From: Gordius sp. MW1
Taxonomy: Eukaryota; Nematomorpha; Gordioida; Gordea; Gordiidae
DNA length: 64,000 nucleotides
Direction: 5' to 3'
Assembly (NCBI GenBank): GCA_964036665.1
Contig: OZ038532.1
Coordinates: 22,471,037 to 22,535,036, forward strand
Shown here piece by piece: positions 46,057 through 57,187 of this stretch. Within the stretch, counting starts at the first letter, position 1, and every line of letters begins with the position of its first letter. The notes beneath the pieces were generated by a model. It searched no databases and was not told where the DNA came from. It saw nothing but the letters and a program-made list of their open reading frames with translations. The position numbers were made by a program, and so were the translations under genes.

Positions 46057-47286
46057 TTACTCTTGTGTAAGATCTGGCCCAAAAGGATCAAATCTAGCTC
46101 CAGGAGGGATAGCTCCACGAGGTAACACATCAGGACCAGGAAGTCCTGAATTAGGATTAAATGGTTGCCTAGGACCCATATTCCTTGATGGGTCAAATAA
46201 CATGCCAGGTTCACTTCTACCTAAAGGATCTAAATCACCTCTTCCAACTCCAGTTGGTATGTCAGGAAAAAGATCAGGATTTCTTAAACAAATTAACATT
46301 TTGCTTGTAAAATTAAAATGATATTATAAAAACTTGTGGGATAATTATGTTAAACAAATAAAACTTGTTAAACATAAAGATAAGGGACATATATGATTCA
46401 GTAAAATGCAATATACCTATATCTCGATGGAGGTTGAAAAAATGGTTGATTAGCTGGATTAGGGGGGATTGTCCCATGTGGTGGTTGGGATGGGATTGTA
46501 TTTTTAAAAAAATCTTCTTCTTCAAATGCAGTAAAAGTACTTATATCAGGTTTAGTTGTTATGGTAGAACTTGTTTCTGCTAAAGAATCAGAAGTAGTAG
46601 GGTTACTTTTTCCTGGATTGTTCATAGGACTGTAGACGTAAGAATGAATCAGCTCATTTAATACCTTTTTATCAAATGTGTTAATATTTTGGTAGGCCCT
46701 AAAAATTATATTTAAGTTGTGATTCCCAAATTAATTACTTTTCAAAGTTTTTAAAATCATTGCCAACATACTCATCAGTCCTAACTTGTGTAAAAAATGT
46801 ATCCTTTTCACCATCCTTCTATAATACATATAATCATAAAACACCTAATACAAAGAGTAGGTAAGATTTAATACAAATTATAAAAAGTCACATAATACAA
46901 TTTAACTTAAACATCAAACAATAATATAGTGTCAATTTGCTTTGATGTAATGACTAACATTTATATGAATCAGCATATTATCACTTGATATGACAATTTT
47001 TAATAGATATTTACGATCATCCTTAATATATTTTAATTGGTATAAATCTTGACTATTATTCCAATCTGATGGTAATAATTCACTTTTGCCATCCGATTTT
47101 TTCTATTTATTATATATACGACAGATAAACCTAAAGTTTTACTATATCGCCACCAGAACCAATGCATTTAAACCCATTTTGTAAAAGGATCCAATGAATT
47201 TTAGTAACCAAGGCATCATTTTTATTCTTAAACGTCATACATACACTCTTAAAAAATATCTCAAATCCAATATCTCGTGAACCCAT
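46057..47286 (-). CDS. PSMF1: proteasome inhibitor PI31 (PSMF1), five exons
   Basis: Exons, reading down: 47286-47143, 47102-46959, 46818-46739, 46698-46417, 46282-46057; all phases agree, 291 residues (human 271). The N-terminal globular domain reads GFEIFFKSV, KNDALVTKIHWILLQNGFKC, SELLPSDWNNSQDLYQLKY, DFKNFEKAYQNINTFDKKV, in the order of the known protein. The C-terminal part is the proline/glycine-rich tail with GRGDLDPLGR, PGMLFDP and the hallmark GAIPPGARFDPFGPD. PI31 binds 20S/26S proteasomes and, depending on context, inhibits or assists them. ATG 47286 starts the first conserved block. Two introns are exactly 40 bp (47142-47103, 46738-46699). Confidence 0.92.
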
Positions 47287-47730
47287 TATAAACGTTTTAA
47301 AATATTTAGCACATATGATTTTCAAATAAGTTACGTTCGTTACGTTATGGACAGTAAACAAATGCAAAGTGAGCCCATAAATTGCATAGAAATTAATATT
47401 TTACTAGGTACATGAACATTTCGAAATATTCTTCATATTCAAAAACTGTGATAAAAATAGCCTATGATATCAAGGATGACTGTATAAATAAATGTGTAAT
47501 TAAATTAGAATTTTGATTTTTTTGATATTAATATTATATCTAATTAAGTACTCTACTACTAAACGTTAAACAAATTTAATTTTATTACCTATAATTTAGA
47601 CTAATGATTACCATTTTCCTTTATATAGTAACTTTGAATTGCAAATTTTTTTATAAAGTTTCTTAATAATTGGTATAATTCTAAATGCTAATTCAAGGTC
47701 GTATAATATGGGCGAGTACAGATAACCCTG

Positions 47731-50487
47731 TATTAACAACACCATTATTAACAACATGAAAAATGTAATTCATCAGTGTTAATTATTAGAAATAAAGATT
47801 ACAGTAAAATGAATTACTGTTTAATCAATATTACTATTATGATTATGTGTTAGTTTAAGCCTTACCTTAAAGATCCATTTACGTATTTTCATTTTATTTA
47901 TTTAAGCAAAATGCCCAAGAATTCGCGAGAAAATGATATGTATATAGGATCATGGGCGTACGCAGGTTTTGAATTAGGGGGGGGCAAAACGTTCAAAAGT
48001 TCATTTAGAGGGGGGCAAAACATAATTTTTTTTAATTTTTCAATGTTTTTGCATTGAAAAATTTTTTTTTTCATAAATTAGGGGGGGGCAGCCGCCCCCC
48101 CCTGCCCCCCCCCTGCGTACGCCCATGTATAGGATAATATAAGTGAACAAAGAAAAAAAAGTATATCCAATCCGCATACGCGGATTGATATCTATCAATA
48201 TTATTGCGCGTCGACAAATAGATCTTGTTAACTATAATATATCGCATAGCGATCAATAGGGGGGAGAGGGACTACGCGTATACATTAATAAATAATAGAG
48301 AGAGATGATGAGGGAGGTTTTGTGTGAGTATGTGGAAATACATACTGCCTCGCCAGCGCAGCTGGTCTTACTACGCATAATTAGTGAATGTGTATCATAA
48401 ATTGCGCATGAGTTACGCCTGCACTTGCGAGACTGTGGTTGCGCATGCGCTGCACCTGCACGCAACCACAACATCATACCCTTCAAGATAACCTCCTCCG
48501 ACCTGATTGTTGACCTCTAAGCATGGTCGTCGGATTTGAATTTTTGCCGCTGTCCATTGTTCGGACGTACGTATCGAATTGCATCGTTCAACGTCTTCAT
48601 CGATTTGATTTTGTCGTTGACCATAAAGTTGAAACGCAAACGCAACCCTTCAAGCTTGCTAGGGGGAGAGGGTTTGTCAATGTATCCGAGCATTGTTCGG
48701 GCGTTGTTGGGTTCGGGATAGGATACTTCACCCAGTTGTTTTCGTTAAACGTAACCCAAAGTAACTTTTTGATGATTTTCTCCAATAGAGCGAGACAGAA
48801 ACGTCTTTGCCACTCTAAGTCGTCTAGGCCGCTTCTCCATAAGAGCTGCTAGCCTCTCGACCCAAAGCGTACGATATCTCCGTTAAATTATTGGTGACGT
48901 CGCTATACCACATATCAGCTATCGGCGCCGACATAGGCACCAGCGATATCACTAAATATAAAAAACTGTCATCAGGCGTGTCTCGCATAAATGCAACTCC
49001 GCCTACCATAATCACCTGGGAGCTATGAACTCCATAACGGTAACCTTGGACCTGACAACGATGGTATTAACTTCCCTTCGTACATGCGAGGTAATTAACT
49101 CCAACCAATTAATCAATCATGCGCAGGGGCAATTCGCCCACCCAGAAAACTCGACCTCATCCACCTAATATAAAGGTGATACGGCATAAAGCCAAAAAAA
49201 CAGGTCATAACAGGCATTAAGCCTCCGAATTAATTAAACACGTCCGTAGACGTCGCACCCGTAGGCGCCACACCCGAAAGTGTACCGACGATTAACGTCG
49301 AAAAACTAATTAATTCGCTTCTGGGATACACGTGCGCGCATGCAAAAATACATTAATATCCGAAACCTCGTTCTACACGTTAAATACCACCGCGTCATCT
49401 TGTCCACCAGCAGGTACCGACAGAATTTTCCAGAACTGCAATAGCGTTCTACAGCACCGGAATTACATACTCTCGGCACTCTATTTCGCACTGTCAGATA
49501 CCAGCTGATCAATCAAGGACAATGACGGATAGCGATTGACGGTCACATGCGCGTCAATCATATTTAAAAAATATTAAATAAATTCCATGCGAAAAAAGCA
49601 AAAGTGAAAAATTTGAAGGAATAAAACATGCATTATTAAATATTTACCTTCGCGCGATTCTATTGGGACTTAAGCACTAATTTATAAAGTTTCAAAATAC
49701 TGCCATACTCATCGTATTTAAAAATTAAAAATAATGCCACACCCTTCTTAATACCCAAAAATGAATGTTAAAATAGCAATCCAAATCGTTGCATTCTTTA
49801 TATTTTACTCCTAATATTTCTGGATTAACATTACACCAACCAAAAATAAAATAAATACACACAATAAACATTATCTTTTCACATTTAAAGCTTATTAAAT
49901 CCAAATGTATCCATTTTTTCTGACACCATTATTAACAACACCATTATTAACAACATGAAAAATGTAATTCATCAGTGTTAATTATTAGAAATAAAGATTA
50001 CAGTAAAATGAATTACTGTTTAATCAATATTACTATTATGATTATGTGTTAGTTTAAGCCTTACCTTAAAGATCCATTTACGTATTTTCATTTTATTTAT
50101 TTAAGCAAAATGCCCAAGAATTCGCGAGAAAATGATATGTATATAGGATAATATAAGTGAACAAAGAAAAAAAAGTATATCCAATCCGCATACGCGGATT
50201 GATATCTATCAATATTATTGCGCGTCGACAAATAGATCTTGTTAACTATAATATATCGCATAGCGATCAATAGGGGGGAGAGGGACTACGCGTATACATT
50301 AATAAATAATAGAGAGAGATGATGAGGGAGGTTTTGTGTGAGTATGTGGAAATACATACTGCCTCGCCAGCGCAGCTGGTCTTACTACGCATAATTAGTG
50401 AATGTGTATCATAAATTGCGCATGAGTTACGCCTGCACTTGCGAGACTGTGGTTGCGCATGCGCTGCACCTGCACGCAACCACAACA
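47731..50487 (-). mobile_element. non-coding LTR retrotransposon, complete, 5-bp duplication CCCTG
   Basis: 5' LTR 50487-49929 (559 bp) and 3' LTR 48473-47731 (558 bp after removing a nested MITE and its duplication). In - orientation each LTR starts TGTTGTGGTTG and ends GTTGTTAATA; the 5' LTR is followed by TGGTGTCAGA, the tRNA-Leu primer-binding site. Flanks are CCCTG on both sides (47726-47730, 50488-50492). A purine-rich AAGGGTATGA precedes the 3' LTR. The internal 1.45 kb (48474-49928) has no retroviral frame. It is related to the 61366-62957 element over several hundred bases. Confidence 0.85.
47951..48127. mobile_element. CATGGGCG-family MITE inserted in one LTR (filled site)
   Basis: Ends CATGGGCGTACGCAGG and CCTGCGTACGCCCATG are perfect 16-bp inverted repeats; TATAGGAT is duplicated (47943-47950, 48128-48135). 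The other LTR of the same element has the empty site with a single TATAGGAT at 50142-50149. Confidence 0.97.
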
Positions 50488-50618
50488 CCCTGTAATGAGA
50501 GCATTAAAATAAATAAGCAATGAACATAATACTGGGACAAGTCGCATGGACGTGAAATGTCAAAGTTTAACAGGCATGACGGGGGAAGGTGAAGCGAGTG
50601 GATGTGCAACCTACCTTA

Positions 50619-51073
50619 CCCCGCGTTCGTGATGACGCGCGAAGCGAAAAAAGCGAAGTGAATTTTTGTGCTAATTTATCAAACTTTTCATTATTTTTCT
50701 TAATATCTTATATTCGTCGTGAATTTTATCATATATCACAAAAATAACAATTGTAAATATGAGGTGTTCATAGTGAAACCGCAGACGATTATTTTCGCCT
50801 GCGGCAAAAAGCGAACGAAAAATAAGATACAAATCATTTTGTACTTTTCGCGCAATGGTTAAAAAATTATTTTCGTTCGCTTTTTGCCGCAGGCGAAAAT
50901 AATCGTCTGCAGTTTCACTATGAACACCTAATATTTACAATTGTTATTTTCATGATATATGATAAAATTCACGATGAATATAAGATATTAAGAAAAATAA
51001 TGAAAATTTTGAAAAATTAGCACAAAAATTCACTTCGCTTTTTTTCGCTTCGCGCGTCATCACGAACGCGGGG
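50619..51073. mobile_element. long palindromic MITE flanked by TTA
   Basis: 455-bp element whose two halves are near-perfect inverted repeats (ends CCCCGCGTTCGTGATGACGC and CGTCATCACGAACGCGGGG), with a short centre near 50845. TTA flanks both ends (50616-50618, 51074-51076), as for PIF/Harbinger elements. No coding frame. Confidence 0.75.
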
Positions 51074-51380
51074 TTATGCAGCAGATAATTTGTCTCCTTT
51101 TATGCTAACCAAACTATTTAAAATTTATAATTGTTATGTACAATTTGCCAGGGGTTTTATTCCGTCTATCCAAGTGGCCATACATCTCAATTTTCTTCAT
51201 CCAACCGTTATTCCTTATATTTTCCTTATTACTTATTCTCAATGCCCATCTTAACATTCACACCTCTATTGAAGCCAATTTTTCTTAGTTGCCAATGTAT
51301 CTGCTCTATTCAACACCTTAAAAACGATGTTATATAACCTTCCTTTCAATCCAAAAGATATGTTTGTCACATAGTACATT

Positions 51381-52454
51381 CAGGGTTTCTTTCAAGGGGG
51401 AGCCCGGGGGGGGGGGGGGGTATTACCCCCCCCCCCCCCCCGGGCAATTTCAAATATTCCCAGAGAGTTTTGATTAAAGGAAGCATAAACTCAAGTTCCA
51501 TCATGAAGTCATAAATTATATTAATAGGCTAAAATTGAAATTCAATAAATTATTTTAATTTGTCAATAAAAAAAATATAAAATTGGCGATTAAATTTTTT
51601 TTTACAAATCAGGTGGAAATCATTCATAGACATTATTTTTTAACATCTGTGAACCCCAATTTACAATCTTGAAAGTTACAAATATCAATAGGTAAATAAA
51701 CATAAATAAATGCTTTTAGAATTATTAAATCACTATCTTACTTATAAACTTGAAAAGAATTATTATTAATAATAGATTCTTGTTTGTTTTTTATTGATAT
51801 AATATGCTTATTTTGAATTGCAGATGTCTGGTAAATATATAAGTACTCTTTTACACTACTTTAGTAAAAAGGAAAAGCCTAATAAAAAAGATGGTAAATG
51901 TGATTTAATTTGAAATAATTTTAATTATGTATGGGTATTTTGGTTTATATAAAATAAGACATGAATATGTTTGTTTGTAATAGTTAACGATGGGACTGAA
52001 TTAAAAAAAACTATTTTTTTATCCATTACCATGGGAAATTATGGTAATTATTTTTAAGCATTAGATATTTTAAATATATGTAAGTTAAAGGCAGATATTA
52101 TTCTGCTTCCAGCAGTGAAATTCACATGAATTCTGAAAGAGGCAAGAAAGATTTTGGTTTTAATATAGAAGTATTATATATATTTTCATGTTTTAGGTCA
52201 AGATGAAAATTGTAATTCTGCTGGAGTGGGGAAAACTGTCTCTTCTTTTTCTTATGATAAAAATGCTGGTAATTAAAATTATGCAAGTTGTTTTATGCGT
52301 GTATGTATCTATTTATATATCACTTAAATCACCAATAAAAATCAGTAAATATTATACAAAATGGTTTACCAATTAAAAAAATTTTTACCCCCCCCCCCCG
52401 GAAGTTGAAAATACCCCCCCCCCCCCCGGAGCATTTTTTCTGAAAGAAACCCTG
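51381..52454 (+). mobile_element. hAT element with three small transposase-like exons
   Basis: Terminal repeats CAGGGTTTCTTTCA and TGAAAGAAACCCTG with an 8-bp duplication AGTACATT (51373-51380, 52455-52462), as for hAT transposons. Long G and C runs lie just inside each end. Three exon-like pieces run in one frame: 51824-51893 (MSGKYISTLLHYFSKK), 51984-52043 (VNDGTELKK) and 52197-52268 (GQDENCNSAGVGK). Each has consensus splice sites and phase-1 borders. They resemble the low-complexity N-terminal leader of hAT/ZMYM-type proteins, but the catalytic part is absent, so the copy is non-autonomous. Whether the leader is expressed is unknown. Confidence 0.75.
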
Positions 52455-52828
52455 AGTACATTATTTAACTCCCTCAGCCATCCTCGTTTAATTTTGCGTT
52501 AATTGTACTTTCCACACTTCACCACATATAATGCCCTACAACCAAGATATTTGAATTACTTCTTACTGCTTTGATTTTTGGTATTCATTTCCCGATTTTA
52601 AGTATATATATTCAATTTTATTTGCTTTCGATTTGTTCCATCCATCAATTTAATCCGCGTTGCCAATTCTAGCTTTGAACCTGCGCTCAACACTATATCA
52701 TCCGCAAAGAGCGACGTGTTCCAGATCCTTGGTTATCCAATTCATCCTAGTTATAAGACCGAATTCTTACGGGAGGTCCTTACATTGATTTATGCGTAAC
52801 TATACCTTTCTTTAAAAAGATTATATAA

Positions 52829-52908
52829 GCGTTGGGCGTGGGGGCGAGTTGATATAGGCTTTGCCTTTGAACAAGAGCTTGCGGGTACAAATCCCGCTTT
52901 TGGGGCTT
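52829..52908 (+). repeat. tRNA-like segment (possible SINE head or decayed tRNA)
   Basis: GCGGGTACAAATCCCGC resembles a T arm with a B-box, preceded at tRNA-like spacing by GCGAGTTGATATAGGC. Acceptor pairing is poor, so this is not called a tRNA gene. Confidence 0.25.
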
Positions 52909-53398
52909 ATTTTAAAAGATGTAAAATATATTACATTGACAACACGGCTGTCAGGCCTAGATAGCCGACCGTCAATCCACATTCAAATATCTAAAGAACT
53001 GACCACCATAATGACAAACAGCTTTGGAAATTTTTATATAAGCGTCGGGTACACCATTGGAACTCAGGCTATCCCATAGCAAATGTCCTGTACTTTTATC
53101 GAAAATTTTCTCAAGATCAATGAATTACATATGACTAGAGTTGTTAAATTGCTCGCCTTTGCTCGAACACGCATACTGAGTTGTTTAATAAGTGCGTTGC
53201 TTGTTATTCGATGCACTAGGCAGAACAGTAGCATAAATGCTCGAGAGGTGAGTCGAAGCAGCAAAATCTGTTCAAGCATTGAGCAAATTACCCGAGCAGA
53301 AAACCGAGTAGATAGCAGATTTAATAGAAGCTATTGCTACGAGCTAGTAACTTTAAAAATTTGCACATATTATCAATCATAAATTAATTAGAAACCTT

Positions 53399-53576
53399 GC
53401 CCCCCCCCCTTCTTCCACCTTCTTCATCCCCTAAGGGGGGGGGGTATTTGCTCCCCCCCCTTTTTACCCTCTCCCTCACGCAGAGAGGGGAATGTCTCTT
53501 TCTTCCTTTTATATTTGCCCCCTTCTTCCACACTCTCCCTCCCCCAAGGGAGGAGGTGGAAGAAGGGGGCAAAAAA
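53399..53576. mobile_element. short inverted-repeat element, polypyrimidine/polypurine ends
   Basis: CCCCTTCTTCCACCTTC on the left is mirrored by GGTGGAAGAAGGGGGC on the right, with C and G runs between. The open frames on both strands are low-complexity shadows. Confidence 0.45.
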
Positions 53577-53984
53577 TGGTTCAAAGAATGGGTCATCTAC
53601 TTTTCCACTTGCCTCTATATTTTGCTAAGCGATTAAGTGGACAGGAATGAAGGAAAAAGAGAGGAGAGTAGATGTAGGTTTAGTAAACATCGCGTACTTA
53701 GTATGTACTTAAATATAATCCGTTTTTCAGACCTAGTGGGAGGAATTTCGATTAGGCGAAGGGGACGCAAACAAATTTTAAAAATATAGAGGTAAAACAA
53801 AAATCTTAAAATAATGGACATATAGATGAAACTTTAATCTACAGGAATAAAGTAATATTTTTCATTATAAATCAAATTTGCTGGAAATTATTCATCCAGT
53901 TTCGCATTCATCCGCTATAAAGCAACAGCCTCAAATTGCCAAAAGAAATTTATAAACGAAAGTATTAGGCAAAAATGAATATAG

Positions 53985-55112
53985 CAATTAATTAGAATTT
54001 TGGCATCTGGCCGGTTCAGACAAATTAAAGGTAATCAACGGTCAGCTATAACAGGCAAATATTTAGCCAATTTCGCAATTATCCGATATAAAACAACAAC
54101 CTAGGCAAGTTGCACAAAGGAAATATATAAAGGCCATCCGTCGGGTACAACAATGATGGAATTTGGGCTCGGACGAGGTCGAAGAAAGTAAAGCCAAACA
54201 GCCATTAGGTAGGCTATTTGAGAAAGCAAAATAAAAGTCTTCAACGGAAGCATAAGTCCACAGCCATCAGTGGCGTAAATGAGGGGGGGAGGGGACGGGA
54301 AATATCCCCCCGGCAAAAATTTGAAAAGTTTTTTGATTAATAACTAAATCAAATGGGTTAAAATATTATAGTTTAGTTACATCAAAGCATTAAGACACTT
54401 ATAAAAACCTAGAAACATAATATATTCATTTAATTTTTTTGATTTAATTTTTGACAAAATGCATTGTAAATTTACCGAATATGATTGTGAAAATTGCTAT
54501 GAAAAAAAAACTTGTTTGAACATTTTTTCCCGTGAAAACACCAGAGAGCCCCAGGAAGTAGATAACTAAGCGATTATTATAATGTTCCTCATTCTATATA
54601 TTATTAATACTTTTATCATTTATCATATTTGTCTTAGATTTTCTGCTAGAACCCATCACGGTTTGATAACTAAATTGCCTGCCAAAACCCTTTAATTGCC
54701 CAATTTACTAATGCTGTCCAAACAACCGGGCCCAAAACACGATTTTAAATTGCAAGAATTAATTTTGTCGTATTTTCAAAAATTTTTGGTCTAGTTCTAG
54801 AATTTTTATAAATAGAAAATGATAAAAAAATAATAAATTTTATAAAAAATCTCATTATGGTGCCTGCCCAGGCCTAATTGAAAATCTCAATTTAGAACAC
54901 CCGACCCCTTAGCCGAGTGGGCCCAGCAGCGAGCCCGACTTTTTGGTTGTTTAATTTTTACTTTCAATTACGTAAAAAATTTTTTGCCAGCTTCCCCCCC
55001 CCCCCTCGAGAAAATCCTGGCTACGCACCTGACAGCCATTAAAAACCCGTACAAGAAGTTTCCACGGAAATTAATGAAGAATTACAAGTTGGATAGGACA
55101 GAAACCAAAAAC
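53985..55112 (-). repeat. dispersed repeat R, split by a hAT-type element
   Basis: Left part to 54267 and right part from 55040 together match 29760-29960 in inverse orientation (ATAAGTCCACAGCCAT, then TTTCCACGG and TACAAGTTGGATAGGACAG). The continuous copy in the AHR intron shows where the insertion lies. Confidence 0.65.
54268..55031. mobile_element. CAG..GCGTA hAT-type element, 764 bp
   Basis: Starts CAGTGGCGTAAATGAGG, ends CTGGCTACGCACCTG, with the perfect 8-bp duplication ACAGCCAT (54260-54267, 55032-55039). Inserted into repeat R. No transposase. Confidence 0.85.
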
Positions 55113-55289
55113 GAGCCCATGGTAATTAAAATGCTATGCCAATATTGCCACAAAAGGATAAAAAGGGCATATTTTGCACCTCCATCTTCGTTTATCTTAA
55201 AAACTAGAGAATTTGGGAAAAAAAACAAACAATATATTATTTTTGTAGACTTGTGTTGTTTGAGTTTTAAACGTCTCTCAAATTTGTTA

Positions 55290-55870
55290 GCCGAAACCAT
55301 TTGACCCATTCAATCTCTTCGGCTTTGTGTTTTTGTCTTGGAGATGGCATAGTCCATCACATCAAGTTAGTGTTGGGATGCTTTAGACTCACCTGGTAAA
55401 CCTTAACATTTCTGTTTAAAGAAAGTAATTATGATGGCCAGATCATGCCACAGCTATTTTTAATATTTGCTTTCACCGTTTCTACCCATATCGATTTCAT
55501 TCATGGCACCATTCGAATCTTTCTCTTGTATTGCCAGCTCCAATTATAATTATCGTGATTCTAGATTTCATCTCTCTTTTCCCGAAAATCATTTTTTCCT
55601 CCCTGTGTAAGCTGTTTGTGGAGCATAACAGGACACTACATTAATCATTTGACCTTCTATGAAAAGTTTCAGCATCATAAATCGACAACTTTTTTTTACT
55701 TCAATGATTTTATTTCCCAGATCTGAAGCTGATCCGATTGCCGAGCCATTTTTATGCGTTTCTAAGCCATTAAAGTAAAAGGTGTAACTTTCATCTAATA
55801 TCTTTGCTTTTGATCCTTTCCACCTTGTTTCATTATTTAAAGCTTTACAGAAAAGTGTTAGATATGAGAT
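55290..55870 (-). pseudogene. RTE-like endonuclease fragment
   Basis: On the - strand a frame around 55830-55590 reads NNETRWKGSKAKIL, YTFYFNGLETHKNGSAIG and GQMINVVSCYAPQTAY, the ETRW and YAPQ blocks of the RTE endonuclease, followed by broken sequence. Truncated on both sides. Confidence 0.7.
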
Positions 55871-57187
55871 GAGATTACTATAAAAAAATAAAACAATTTA
55901 AAATTCAATGATCGAAAGGCATACTCATTTTCTTCATCTTCTTTAAGAATGGGCATTAAATCCATCAGGAAATAAAAATAAGTTTTTGCAATAGCCATTT
56001 GCGAGGAAGATAGCGTCTATTCTTTAAAAAAAGTTAAAGTTCTCTACCCGAGCGTCCCATAGCACGACGAAACGATGGTATTAAATATGGATCCTAATGA
56101 AGCAAAATATTTTAAGTATTAACGATGTTTTGCCCATCTTAAAGGATCGTGAGTATCGTTAGAGGGTAAGGAAAGATCGATACAAGTGTGATACCATTTT
56201 TAAAGCCTTTGTCCCATGAAACGAGTGAATCCGCCCTTCAAGAAAGGTATCTGATGCCTCAAGGATGGAGGGCACTTTTGCCCGTTTGCATGTAACAATG
56301 TATTTATTTTTTCGTGCCCACTATACAATCTTTATTAAATTTACAATGCAGGTGACACACTTCCTCATTTGGGAATACAAAGCTGGCAGGGGAGGAGCCC
56401 CTGGCGAGACCTGAAAAACTGACCTTCTAGGAATTAAATTACATTTACCTCTACTTATTAAAAAAAACATTATATAAGTCATTGGAATCAGCCTAATGTA
56501 TAAAAAATGTGTTTTTTTATAAGGGTCTGGTCAAATTGATATATAAATTTAAGAATTTCAAGACTAAGGATCACAGTGGCTAATCATAACTAATATTAAT
56601 AATTTAAATGAAAGCAAACAGAAAATTTTAAAATTAGGGTTTGTTACTATGGTAGCGTCGGACGTCATTTGGACTCATTTTATAAATTAAATATTTCAGA
56701 TTTGAGTTGCCAAATTACATAACAGACTAGAACATATCAAATACTCTCTTGATCGGGGCTACTTCTTAATCAGGAAATTTCTTTCTTAAAAGTGGTTTAA
56801 AAAACGGTAAAATTATTTCATTTTTTTCTCTTATCATACAAATTAACCTCATATACACATTGCTACAAAAGTTCTAAAATTAATATCCTTTATTCTTAAA
56901 AGTTCGAATTTTTTGGCTAGCCCCTACTTCCCTAAATATTTATATATGAGTTTGTTTTTGTTACTTTAAATTTATATAATAGGTGATTTATAATCTTAAA
57001 ATGATCTATCAGTGGATATTCCTAAACATAACGACTATTATAATTATTCCTTTATCTTTCAAACAAGGAGAGGTGTTAATTATTTAGTATACAGTATTAT
57101 AAATTGCGGCCACATGTAAATCAAAATTTATAAATCGTAAAAATAGATCATATAGAAGACTTGGTTCAGCCAAGCTAGATAGATGCA
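55871..57187. other. intergenic, nothing recognised
   Basis: Includes any 3' UTR of PIGL near 57187. No exon, repeat end or RNA gene could be supported. Confidence 0.4.

Noticed and set aside
46365-46583. 72-residue + strand open frame
   Set aside because: Antisense shadow of PSMF1 exon 4.
8280-47286. PSMA3 and PSMF1 in one window as a functional proteasome cluster
   Set aside because: They are over 30 kb apart, on opposite strands, separated by other genes and transposons. Coincidence is as likely; only conserved linkage in other species would support it.
52829-52908. Second tRNA gene
   Set aside because: B-box-like T arm only; acceptor and anticodon stems do not pair convincingly.
53384-53636. 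Proline/serine- and glycine-rich open frames on both strands
   Set aside because: Low-complexity translations of a C/G-run inverted repeat.
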